In this document: one piece after another, positions 42,783 through 51,279 of the stretch
Numbering within the stretch: position 1 is the first letter of the stretch
Layout of the letters: each line of letters begins with the position of its first letter
From: Strigamia acuminata
Lineage: Eukaryota > Arthropoda > Chilopoda > Geophilomorpha > Linotaeniidae
Direction: 5' to 3'
Assembly: GCA_949358305.1 (NCBI GenBank)
Contig: CASHSZ010000067.1
Span: forward strand, 20,001-84,000
DNA: 64,000 nucleotides
The notes under the pieces: model-generated
Databases searched by the model: none
Seen by the model: the letters and a program-made list of their open reading frames with translations, nothing else
Told to the model about the DNA's origin: nothing
Made by a program: the position numbers and the translations under genes

Positions 42783-43382
42783 ATGTTTCATCATCCATTT
42801 ACTGCTATTATTTCTGGAAGTTCGGGTACGGGCAAAACGGAGATATGTAAGAAAATTATCCGAAATGCGAGTAAAATGATTGATCCACCCCCACAAGATA
42901 TTTGCTGGTACTATTCAATATGGCAACAGTGGTATATCGAATTTCCCAATGTGCAGTTCCACGAAGGATTACCCAATTTAAAGACTTTGGATTCATCAAC
43001 GAGAAAGCTTTTCATCATTGACGATCAAATGGAAAATTTAAATCAAGAGATTGGGTTATTGTGGACTAAATATTCGCACCATACGAGCACTAGTGTATTT
43101 TATTTATGCCAAAACATATTTCATCAAAGCAAATATCAACGAACTTTATCTTTAAATAGTCACTATTTAATCCTTTTTCGAAATCCAAGGGATATGAATC
43201 AAATCGCAAAAGTAGGGAGTCAAATGTTCCCACAGCGAGGTAAATTTTTCATGTCAGCATTTAACGATGCAACAGCGCAAAGTTTTGGGTATTTATTAAT
43301 TGATTTGAAACCGGATACACCCCAAGATCAAAGAGTGAAGACTAATATATTTCCGGATGAATATACTATAGTTTACATATAG
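42783..43382 (+). CDS. ATP: FtsK/HerA-type genome-packaging ATPase
   Basis: The product is 199 residues. Walker A is GSSGTGKT (residues 12-19) and Walker B is LFIIDD (about 76-81). The middle SVFYLCQNIFHQ and a later LFRNPRDMNQI fit the A32-like branch used by Polintons, adeno-like and large DNA viruses to move DNA into capsids. It heads the plus-strand run and is followed 9 bp later by the next gene. Confidence 0.92.
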   Translation: MFHHPFTAIISGSSGTGKTEICKKIIRNASKMIDPPPQDICWYYSIWQQWYIEFPNVQFHEGLPNLKTLDSSTRKLFIIDDQMENLNQEIGLLWTKYSHHTSTSVFYLCQNIFHQSKYQRTLSLNSHYLILFRNPRDMNQIAKVGSQMFPQRGKFFMSAFNDATAQSFGYLLIDLKPDTPQDQRVKTNIFPDEYTIVYI

Positions 43383-43391
43383 ATTCCACCA

Positions 43392-43727
43392 ATGAAACGA
43401 GTAAGACGTCACGCCAATGTGCTCCGGGCCATTCCCGATTTAAATAAGAGACAAATCAAGGATTTTCTCAAACATTCTAACGATGATTTCTGTAAAACCA
43501 TCTGTGAAATTTGTTTAAACATTATAAAAGGTACAATTAAGTTAGGAGCAAATCAGAAACAATCACTTTATCGAAAGAGAAGGTTGTTAAGAAAATTGGC
43601 CACTCCTACATCTTCATTCAAACAAAGACGGAACTTGGTCATTCAAACTGGTGGATTTTTACCGCAACTACTCGCCCCAATTATTGGAGCATTAGTAGGT
43701 AAACTAATTAGTAAACAAAATGGCTAG
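43392..43727 (+). CDS. Small basic conserved Polinton protein
   Basis: The product is 111 residues. It has the widespread pattern ICLNIIKGTIKLGANQK, then a basic helix (YRKRRLLRKLATP), then QTGGFLPQLLAPIIGALVGK, a hydrophobic C-terminal helix. Proteins with this N-x-x-x-G and Q-x-GGFL style occur in Polintons and related viruses, always between ATPase and integrase genes. A minor core or membrane-active virion role is suspected, not shown. Its stop overlaps the next ATG by 8 bp. Confidence 0.65.
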   Translation: MKRVRRHANVLRAIPDLNKRQIKDFLKHSNDDFCKTICEICLNIIKGTIKLGANQKQSLYRKRRLLRKLATPTSSFKQRRNLVIQTGGFLPQLLAPIIGALVGKLISKQNG

Positions 43728-44604
43728 GAAAATGGTTTTAGTACCGCAGGAAATGATGTCATCTTTACAATATTCGAAAAAGAACTATGATGATATTGAT
43801 CCGCAATATCAAAAATTGCAAAAGATTGAATCGTCAATAGAGGAAATTTTCAATGATGCAAACTTGAATGATGAAATGAAAGCTAAACTTATATCGACAC
43901 TTCAATCGCAATTTGGAAACTTTAAACAAAAGCTAATTAAACAATTAAATGCACCAAAAACTGTTACTATATCACCTCCAACTCAATCCGCATCTCCACC
44001 TCAATCACCACCACCAATTGTTTCGCACTTATCCACATCTCAATCGCCATTTGTTCTTCAACCATTGGATAAAATAATGTTGAATAAAATGTCAAAAGAT
44101 CAAAAGAAACAAGCTATTGCGTTAATGGAAGTTATGAATTTGAATCCAAGGTTGAAATGGAGCAATCTATCGGAAATGATTATAGATGGAGTAAAAATTC
44201 CAAATACAACCAAAGCTGATCTTATAAACTATACCATAAGAAACCGCCCGAAGCAAAATGTAATTCCGATTGGTCGGTCAGAGTATATTAAAATTTTGAT
44301 TGATTCAAATGTACCAAAAGAATACATTATAAACAAGAATTTAAGAAAGGAATTAATTAGACCGATGAGCACTTCAACTCCCACAATTACTAGGGACATT
44401 CATAGAGAGTCATTGAGTGGAAATGACTCCATCATCAATAATCAAACACTATCAGATCAAGATCAAGAGCTGTCAGACTTAGAGAACACTTGGGCACATT
44501 ACGGAACACCAAACAAATCTTTAAGATTTCAACGAGATCAAGACGAGAGTTTATTCAAATATAAAACACCAAGTTCCGGTTCACAAAAAAAGAAAAAAAA
44601 ATAA
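43720..44604 (+). CDS. Polinton coiled-coil/Pro-rich conserved protein
   Basis: The product is 294 residues. The N-terminus KMVLVPQEMM followed by a helix rich in Lys/Glu (about 20-85) is the common opening of this Polinton gene. A Pro/Ser/Gln linker follows (about 90-120), then a helical domain with ALMEVMNLNPRLKWS (about 140-160) and an acidic to basic tail ending in a Lys run. Function is unknown; its constant position suggests a virion or assembly role. The Lys run at the stop is a poly-A tract, which makes the exact length prone to slippage errors. Confidence 0.6.
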   Translation: MARKMVLVPQEMMSSLQYSKKNYDDIDPQYQKLQKIESSIEEIFNDANLNDEMKAKLISTLQSQFGNFKQKLIKQLNAPKTVTISPPTQSASPPQSPPPIVSHLSTSQSPFVLQPLDKIMLNKMSKDQKKQAIALMEVMNLNPRLKWSNLSEMIIDGVKIPNTTKADLINYTIRNRPKQNVIPIGRSEYIKILIDSNVPKEYIINKNLRKELIRPMSTSTPTITRDIHRESLSGNDSIINNQTLSDQDQELSDLENTWAHYGTPNKSLRFQRDQDESLFKYKTPSSGSQKKKKK

Positions 44605-44652
44605 AGAAATAAACAGTATAACTAGGAGCATAGAACAAAGTTAGAAAAACAT

Positions 44653-45747
44653 ATGGCAGAGCAACAATTGAAAGATATCTACTTTAATCCAAGAAATCCT
44701 GCCGGATTTAGTAGTCGAGATAAATTGTTTCATGCTGCACGTAATCGAGGGATACAAGTTACCAGAAAAGAAATTCAAGATTGGTTACAAGGATTAGATT
44801 CTTATACTTTACATAAACCAGTCCGATACAAGTTTCAACGCTCCAAGACTATTGTACCATCCATTAATTACCAATGGCAATCGGATTTGGTTGAAGTTGG
44901 AAACATAGCAAAGGAAAATGATGGAAATAGATATTTAATGACCGTCATTGATGTATTTTCACGATATGCGTATATTGAAGCATTACCAACAAAGTCTGCG
45001 CAACATATTATAAAAGCTTTTAAAACAATTCTAAAACGTGCCAAGACTAAACCCCTCTACCTGCAGACGGATAAGGGAAAAGAATACTTAAACAAAGCAT
45101 TTCAGGAATTCTTACAGAAAAATAACATCAAACATTTTACTAGTGAAAATGATGATATTAAATGTTCACTTTGTGAAAGATTGAATCGAACCATAAAGCA
45201 GAAAATGTGGACTTATTTCACATATACCGGCAGACATCGATATATTGATCAACTGCAAACATTTATAGATTCATATAATCATAGCGTTCATCGAACATTA
45301 GGAATGAAACCTGTTGATGTTACGAAAGAGAAAGAACCGGCAGTGTTTTACCACTTATATGGTGATACAATAAATAAAAGACATAAGAAATTTAAGTTTA
45401 ATATTGGTGATGGTGTTAGAATATCAAAATCTAAAGTGGTTTTCCGAAAGGGATACAGGGGAAGCTATTCGCATCAAATTTATTATATTATCAATCGATT
45501 AATCCGACCACCAGAAGTTGTCTATATGCTTAAAGATTACAATGATGAACCTTTACTCGGTACATTTTATGAATTTGAGTTGCAGAAAATTAATAAACCC
45601 AAGGATGCGGAGTATGCTGTAGAAACAGTATTAAAGTCTAAAGGCAAAGGTGCGAATAAATTATATTTTGTAAAGTGGATGGGTTATGGAGATGAATTTA
45701 ATTCCTGGATTCCCGCTGATGACTTACGAGACAACCCACCATTATAA
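44653..45747 (+). CDS. INT: Retroviral-like integrase with chromodomain
   Basis: The product is 364 residues. An N-terminal helical part is followed by the rve core: D78 in WQSDLVEVG, D140 in LQTDKGKEYL and E175 in CERLNRT, with 34 residues between the last two. A basic SH3-like part follows, then a chromodomain at about 315-358 (YAVETVLKSK, LYFVKWMGYG, NSWIPADDL). The enzyme inserts the linear Polinton and makes the 6-bp target duplication; the chromodomain may steer it to marked chromatin. All catalytic residues are intact. The gene is convergent with the membrane protein gene to its right, and AATAAA signals overlap between the two. Confidence 0.93.
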   Translation: MAEQQLKDIYFNPRNPAGFSSRDKLFHAARNRGIQVTRKEIQDWLQGLDSYTLHKPVRYKFQRSKTIVPSINYQWQSDLVEVGNIAKENDGNRYLMTVIDVFSRYAYIEALPTKSAQHIIKAFKTILKRAKTKPLYLQTDKGKEYLNKAFQEFLQKNNIKHFTSENDDIKCSLCERLNRTIKQKMWTYFTYTGRHRYIDQLQTFIDSYNHSVHRTLGMKPVDVTKEKEPAVFYHLYGDTINKRHKKFKFNIGDGVRISKSKVVFRKGYRGSYSHQIYYIINRLIRPPEVVYMLKDYNDEPLLGTFYEFELQKINKPKDAEYAVETVLKSKGKGANKLYFVKWMGYGDEFNSWIPADDLRDNPPL

Positions 45748-45803
45748 TTTGTATACACACATAAATAATAAAGATATATTTCGATCATTGCATATGCACT
45801 TGT

Positions 45804-46190
45804 TTATTTAACAATAGTTACATTCGAATGGAGAAAAGAGATTGCTCGAGTTAATCTAATCCATTGATACCAATTTAAATTAATTCCTTTGATGGATGGA
45901 CCAGCTCTGCTAAACTGTCTGATATCAAATATTACATCATCTCCACGTTTGCAAATATTTAGTTGTTTTCCATTTCCTAGATCAAAAGTGGAATTGCATC
46001 CATTGGATACAGGCAACATTTTCACTACATCCACAGTTGGTTGGATTAAGGTTGGAGGAGAGTACATCAGAATCATGATTTGTAGAATAACGATACAACA
46101 TCCAACAACAGAGAAACTTCCAGTCGTAATCCATAATTTATGATTTTCAAATAAGAGCATCAGGTTTTTCTGTAATCCTGCTCTGTCCAT
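45804..46190 (-). CDS. Membrane-anchored PC4-like protein
   Basis: The product is 128 residues. One transmembrane segment at about 24-43 (GSFSVVGCCIVILQIMILMY) is followed by a PC4-like domain from about 75. KQLNICKRGDDVIFDIRQF matches the IRxF strand and PSIKGINLNWYQWIRL matches the PTKKGI-helix part. This would tether a single-strand-binding fold to a membrane. I do not know a described protein with this pairing; small membrane proteins are known between integrase and polymerase genes in some Polintons. The second PC4-like copy at 36,360 is longer and soluble. The domain call is from the motif only and needs a profile search. Confidence 0.6.
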   Translation of the reverse strand: MDRAGLQKNLMLLFENHKLWITTGSFSVVGCCIVILQIMILMYSPPTLIQPTVDVVKMLPVSNGCNSTFDLGNGKQLNICKRGDDVIFDIRQFSRAGPSIKGINLNWYQWIRLTRAISFLHSNVTIVK

Positions 46191-46204
46191 GGTTTGTGAA
46201 AGAA

Positions 46205-46370
46205 TGACACGATAATATATATAATAATGGTTTTATTTTATAAAAATAATAATAATAATAATAATAATTTCATTTACAAAATAAATTACATGATAAGATA
46301 ATGATATAATAATAATAAAAATATGTAACAGTTTTGTTTACAAAATAAATAAATAAATAAATAACACTTT
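46205..46370. repeat. (AAT)n and (AAAT)n spacer
   Basis: AATAATAAT tracts at 46,245-46,268 and AAAT tetramers at 46,346-46,364 separate the membrane protein gene from the polymerase stop. On the minus strand TTATTT-type polyadenylation contexts occur, but nothing else is seen. Confidence 0.6.
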
Positions 46371-49300
46371 TTACAAAATAATATTGTAATGCCCATGAGC
46401 TAGAGTCGTTACACCATCACTCAAAATGTACCTTTTATCATCTCCAGCAGACAAAGCAATTTTCTTTTGCAAAATTGTATATAATTCGTGATCGAAAGAG
46501 CGAATTTGATTTGATGAACGTGCGTTTTCTATTTTGTTGAATAGACACTCTTTGTAGTCTTTGTGGCGAAGTTGATTTCGCACACTTCGAGGTACACCTT
46601 TTGCTGTCTTTTTTTCTTGATCTTTTGTTTTAAACGAATACATTTTACATCGAAGTCCGAGAAATTCCTGTATGCATTTCCCGGACATTTCGTCTTTAAA
46701 CTTTCCAATTACCTTTTTATTCTTTGTGCTGTATAGGGAGTGTGTGGAAGGATAATCTGAAGTGTCGAATTTTTCTAAATCTTTTTTCATGTCTGCATAA
46801 ATATCATCTGTTTCGATATTATACGTTAAACTATCCGTATCAGTAAAAAGCAACCTGGCTTTGTTCCCATATGTTTTTTTGATATGATTATAATGAAAAT
46901 CATACATAAGGACTTTGCTAAGTTCTAGAATGCAAAAGCCCACGTATATGGGTCTATTTAATAGGATATTTCTTTTCTTTAAATGTACACCTACAAGATC
47001 TTCATTGAAAATCTTGAACTCGTGAAAAGTTGGTGAATTTAATAATTTAGTCACTCGCTCTGGATTTTGCACCAACCTCACATCAACACGTTTCCTGACG
47101 GATTCGAGCGACTTCCCAAAAACACTATTATTCATCAATTTGAAGAAGTCCTTTTGAAAACTATTGGTTGCTTGTTTTCGCAACTCTGTATTTAAGCCAA
47201 TGTACTTTGCAAGCCAATCAGATTGTTCAAATTCCAGAATTTTATGAATTTTCGTGACTTTCATTCCCAATTTCGAATACAATTGGAGGTTTTGGTAGTG
47301 GATAATATATTTTGTTTTGTTAGCAAGGTTAGGAACTAATTTGGGAGATGGGTGATGTTTTTGTTCTAGTAGGGTAAGGTGTTCGAGACTGTAGGGTGAT
47401 AACATGTTTTCAGTTACTGTTAGTCGTTCGGGAGCAAGAGGATAATCGTTATGGGAATCATGGAGTTCTTTGGGATATTCTAAATCTACTTCCAAAATAT
47501 ATCCCTTTGTGCCGGTTTCACTAATGCTTAACACATCAAAATCATCGGTGGGCGGTATCCATTTGAAATTATGAGTTGGCAAATATTGGTTCATTGCCCA
47601 GCCGTACAAGTTATTCGCATCGAGATAGATGATGTGATTGGATGGAAGGTCCTTTTTATAACCATCTATATCTTTGTGATTGGCTTTAGCAAATCGATGG
47701 CTAATCATTGATATACCACCGCGAATACCATTTTCAATAAAGACATGCATAAGCGGATCCGTTAACAGTTCTAATTTGACATCTGTTAGTTTCAGACATG
47801 CCCCCCACGAGAGACCGGGTGTTGTGAAATAATTGCAACAATCCAATTTATAAGTCTCTAAACAAATCGATCGAAAATTTTCAAAGACGTCAGCTAACAG
47901 CAAAACGTCAGTCAAAACATAAAGGTCTTGGTAAACACCGAGATTTTGGATATTGAATTTATCCCACACTTTCTTTGCATGAATATAGTCAGATTCGGAT
48001 ACACTTTGCTGACTTAGAGTACTGTAAAATTCGGATATGGGAGGAAGTTGGACTTCGTTGAATTTGATCCAAGAGTCCATGTACTCATATGGAAAAATAC
48101 CTTTTCGTAATAACAATCCGATTTCATCAGGATTGAAATGTTGCTTCATTATTCGGAATTGGTTTGGATCGCTTTTGAATAAATTAGCAACCAATGATTC
48201 TAATGATGCATTCATAAATTGCAGACTATCGAGAAATCGAAGATTTCCGAGTGAAAAAGTAATATATCGTTGCATGTTGGTTGGAATACAGCTTATTTCA
48301 CGATCTTTATACTTTCCAATTCCCTGCATTAATAAATGTGAATCATAATTTTTTAAGTTATGAAACACAACAGGAATTTGTTTAGATGTTCTGCGATACA
48401 TCAGATTACAAAAATTATGAGCAGGGCCACGGAACTTGCCAGTAGCATGATCATGGTCCCTTACTTTCTTTTCATTTTTTAAAAATGTTTTATTACAAAT
48501 GTGACAAGATGTAGCACTTTCCATAAACAATTTTTCTTCATTCGATAAATCCATTGGAAGATTTAAAGCCATAAGCTTTTCCAACTCTATTTCCAATTTA
48601 GTAATGTGATCAAGAAAATGATCAACTGCATTTTCACCTCGATATACCGATGGAGGTTGGTGCAGTTTACCTTCTGTATTGATAACAGCATAAGCATAAC
48701 CCGATGGTACGTGCTTGGACACTTTTTGCACTTTGCTTGTCTCATCTTTTTCAACATTTTTAACGAGCAGTGACTCAAAATCCGCATATATAACAAATGG
48801 GACTTTAAATTGTTTATGGAAATCATTAAAGTGCATCCATTTTGTTTCATCGGTGGGGTATTTAACTTTTTGAAGCCCGTAGGTTGAGCAATACTCCAAG
48901 TGATCTTTTAGTATCCGTTCTGACGAACATCTATGCAGACAATATTTACAATAGTGAGCTAATTCTTTGTGATGTGTTAAGGAATGTAACAGTTTATTTA
49001 AATTTTTAATCCAGCAATAATGTTGGGTTTGATCATTAGCAAAAAGTAACAAATTTATTTGGGTTTTATGTTCCAATTTGCTAATGTATAGGGGAAACAC
49101 TTCTTTTTCGAAACCGAACACATGAACACTAATAGAATTCATGGTTTCAAACTTGGGGATTTGTTGAAGAGTCATTGGAAATGAAAGTCCAGTTAAATCT
49201 AAAGTGTTTCGGTACATGGTATAATTTGAAACACGATGAGGATTGGAAGGTGCAGGATGCAGAGCAGCTAAAACACTCCAGAGAAAGCACAAAGAATCTT

Positions 49301-50795
49301 CATTTTGCACATTTATTATTGCTTTCTTGTCTGCTAAAAATTTGGGAAGTGGAATATAAGTTCTTCCAGCCAATGGGCGATATCTACCAATATTTACATG
49401 CATCTCTACCACCGCTTCAAATACCCAACCACTACCATCTCGTTGAAATTCGGCACAAGAACGTTTAATTTTCTCGTACGCCTCCAATAATTGGTTCTCG
49501 AGATCCGATTCAACGAGCGCAATATAGCAAATGCTTCGAAAACACGCGATGGTTTCTGTATCACCACTCTGTGATGATCGAGTAAAATGTATTTTAACGG
49601 CGATGTAATATTTTACCGCTTTCTTTTTAATCAATTGAAAATTTAAAATACGTTTCACCTGACTGTGGTGTTGGATGAAAAAGTGATTTAAATCACCACA
49701 ATCATTACCGGGAATTTTATATGTGTTGACGTTTCCCTCTAATGCGTCAACACAAGGATCATCACAGGGTAGTGGTTGTGGATGTGGAACGGCGGGTAAA
49801 GGATGAACATGAACTTGCATGTGTTTAAGTAAATTATTATTTGAAGAAAAAGACTTTTTGCAAACATTGCAGGGAAATAACTCTTTGCTGCGATTGTGAA
49901 TTTTTTTAACATGTCGCAGCAAAGCATCTTTGCGCGAAAAAATATTTGTACAAATTGGGCATGAGAATGTGCTTTTAGCAAGAGTATGCGAATGAATAAC
50001 ATGCCGTTTCAAAGTTGAAATACAAGCAAAAATTTTATTGCAGTACTCACATGAATGTACTTTCTGTCCACCTCCAATTTGTTGCACTAAAGCCATAGGA
50101 GATGGGGGATTGATGATGGTGCTTGTTCCTGCTTGGCACAAATTTGGTTGGTAGTGGTACACAGGAACTGGAGACTCATACGATATCGATGGATTGCACG
50201 ATTGAGATGATGCAGGTTCAGATTGATTGTCGCAGGTTGGAGTTGGCGCATGTTGAAACGCATTGGTGCAAGATGGAGATGGCACGTGTTGATACTGGTT
50301 GATGATGGTAGGTGGTGAGAGTGGATAAATTGGAGAATGATTATAAATCCATGGAGAATCATTGTATTCATTTTCATCATCTGGTAGAGGATTGGGCGTG
50401 TTAACTTGAGGAAATAGAGATTCTTCAATTTCCGTAAGCATCTCTTCAAATTCGCAATTATTATGTTGTACCACTTGATTATGGATTTGATGGTTAATCA
50501 TGAGAGGAACGGGAGACTCACATGATGTCAATGGATTGCAAGATTGAGATGATGCAGGTTGAGATTGGAAGACGCAGGTTGGAGATTGCACGTGTTGAGA
50601 GTGGTTGATGATGGTAGGCGATGAGAGTGGATAAATCGGAGAATGATTGTAAATCCAACATGGAGAATCATTGGATCCATTTTCTTCATCATCAACATCT
50701 AGCAGTGGATTAGGCGTGTTTATAGGAGGAAAGAGAGATTCTTCAATCTCCATAAACAACTCTTCAAATTCAGACTGAATGTGGTTAAATTCCAT
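46371..50795 (-). CDS. POLB: Protein-primed DNA polymerase B with N-terminal zinc fingers
   Basis: The product is 1,474 residues. The N-terminus carries two diverged tandem copies of a Glu/Pro-rich segment (about 8-100 and 114-213, each with EIEESLFP, INTPNPL or VNTPNPL, and YNHSPIYPLS). Three C2H2 fingers follow (about 249-270, 279-300 and 309-329). The family B core has Exo I YADFES (about 669), NLKNYDSHLL, YVLTDVLLLADVF, Pol A YLDANNLYGWAM (about 1058), KLMNNSVFGKS and Pol C FTDTDSLTY (about 1320). All catalytic acidic residues are intact. These enzymes start on a terminal protein and copy linear DNA by strand displacement. ATG 50,795 was chosen because a TATATATA box sits at about 50,855-50,862; the frame is open to 50,867 upstream but would include the box. 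It is larger than most Polinton polymerases because of the N-terminal addition. Confidence 0.93.
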   Translation of the reverse strand: MEFNHIQSEFEELFMEIEESLFPPINTPNPLLDVDDEENGSNDSPCWIYNHSPIYPLSSPTIINHSQHVQSPTCVFQSQPASSQSCNPLTSCESPVPLMINHQIHNQVVQHNNCEFEEMLTEIEESLFPQVNTPNPLPDDENEYNDSPWIYNHSPIYPLSPPTIINQYQHVPSPSCTNAFQHAPTPTCDNQSEPASSQSCNPSISYESPVPVYHYQPNLCQAGTSTIINPPSPMALVQQIGGGQKVHSCEYCNKIFACISTLKRHVIHSHTLAKSTFSCPICTNIFSRKDALLRHVKKIHNRSKELFPCNVCKKSFSSNNNLLKHMQVHVHPLPAVPHPQPLPCDDPCVDALEGNVNTYKIPGNDCGDLNHFFIQHHSQVKRILNFQLIKKKAVKYYIAVKIHFTRSSQSGDTETIACFRSICYIALVESDLENQLLEAYEKIKRSCAEFQRDGSGWVFEAVVEMHVNIGRYRPLAGRTYIPLPKFLADKKAIINVQNEDSLCFLWSVLAALHPAPSNPHRVSNYTMYRNTLDLTGLSFPMTLQQIPKFETMNSISVHVFGFEKEVFPLYISKLEHKTQINLLLFANDQTQHYCWIKNLNKLLHSLTHHKELAHYCKYCLHRCSSERILKDHLEYCSTYGLQKVKYPTDETKWMHFNDFHKQFKVPFVIYADFESLLVKNVEKDETSKVQKVSKHVPSGYAYAVINTEGKLHQPPSVYRGENAVDHFLDHITKLEIELEKLMALNLPMDLSNEEKLFMESATSCHICNKTFLKNEKKVRDHDHATGKFRGPAHNFCNLMYRRTSKQIPVVFHNLKNYDSHLLMQGIGKYKDREISCIPTNMQRYITFSLGNLRFLDSLQFMNASLESLVANLFKSDPNQFRIMKQHFNPDEIGLLLRKGIFPYEYMDSWIKFNEVQLPPISEFYSTLSQQSVSESDYIHAKKVWDKFNIQNLGVYQDLYVLTDVLLLADVFENFRSICLETYKLDCCNYFTTPGLSWGACLKLTDVKLELLTDPLMHVFIENGIRGGISMISHRFAKANHKDIDGYKKDLPSNHIIYLDANNLYGWAMNQYLPTHNFKWIPPTDDFDVLSISETGTKGYILEVDLEYPKELHDSHNDYPLAPERLTVTENMLSPYSLEHLTLLEQKHHPSPKLVPNLANKTKYIIHYQNLQLYSKLGMKVTKIHKILEFEQSDWLAKYIGLNTELRKQATNSFQKDFFKLMNNSVFGKSLESVRKRVDVRLVQNPERVTKLLNSPTFHEFKIFNEDLVGVHLKKRNILLNRPIYVGFCILELSKVLMYDFHYNHIKKTYGNKARLLFTDTDSLTYNIETDDIYADMKKDLEKFDTSDYPSTHSLYSTKNKKVIGKFKDEMSGKCIQEFLGLRCKMYSFKTKDQEKKTAKGVPRSVRNQLRHKDYKECLFNKIENARSSNQIRSFDHELYTILQKKIALSAGDDKRYILSDGVTTLAHGHYNIIL

Positions 50796-50854
50796 GATAC
50801 AAACAGAACCTAGCACTTGCAAGAAGTGAAGAGAAGAGAGAAGGGAATTGCAAG

Positions 50855-50862
50855 TATATATA
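50855..50862 (-). promoter_or_regulatory. TATA box of the polymerase gene
   Basis: TATATATA about 60 bp before the chosen ATG, on the inner edge of the right terminal repeat, mirrors the TATA box on the other end of the element. Confidence 0.55.
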
Positions 50863-50897
50863 GCCATTACTAGTTACTCATTGGTTAAGATAACTAC

Positions 50898-51276
50898 CCA
50901 ATAATATCCCTCCTTTGGTTAAAAGTAGCCTAAGGATCCTTTGAAAATTTGGGAAAAACAACAACAAGGTACTTAAGTAAAGAAAAACAAGGGTCCTTTG
51001 GAAAAAACAACAACAAGGTACTTAAGTAAAGAAAAACAATAACAAATAATAGCCTAGGGCACATTGATTGAATGATAAGACTGATTGATTGAAGCAATTA
51101 GTCACCCCCACTTAGCTCTCCCCTTATCTCCCCCTCTCCTTATCTCCCCCTCCTCTTATCTCCCCCTCCCCTTATCTTCCCCTCCCCTTATCTCCCCCCC
51201 ACTTAACCCTCACCACTCCCTCCCCCACCCCCCTAACCGTCAACCGCTGGCCCAGGATCCCCATAAACCCACTACT
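50898..51276. repeat. Polinton right terminal inverted repeat
   Basis: Inverse match of 35,796-36,231. It has two copies of the TTAAGTAAAGAAAAACAA unit and the CTTATCTCCCCCTC outer block, and ends AAACCCACTACT. Confidence 0.9.
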
Positions 51277-51279
51277 AAG

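Larger units (their letters stand above)
35796..51276. mobile_element. Polinton/Maverick element, 15.5 kb, nearly complete
   Basis: Terminal inverted repeats begin AGTAGTGGGTTT at 35,796 and end AAACCCACTACT at 51,276. The AG...CT termini are the Polinton hallmark. Inside are the diagnostic genes: protein-primed DNA polymerase B, retroviral-like integrase, adenovirus-type protease, packaging ATPase, and major and minor capsid proteins. Cargo includes two PC4-like proteins, an ALKBH2/3-like enzyme, a DEDD-like protein and a BIR protein. Every core frame is open, so the copy looks recent. The expected 6-bp target duplication is not seen: left flank ATTATT, right flank AAGATG. Confidence 0.95.
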
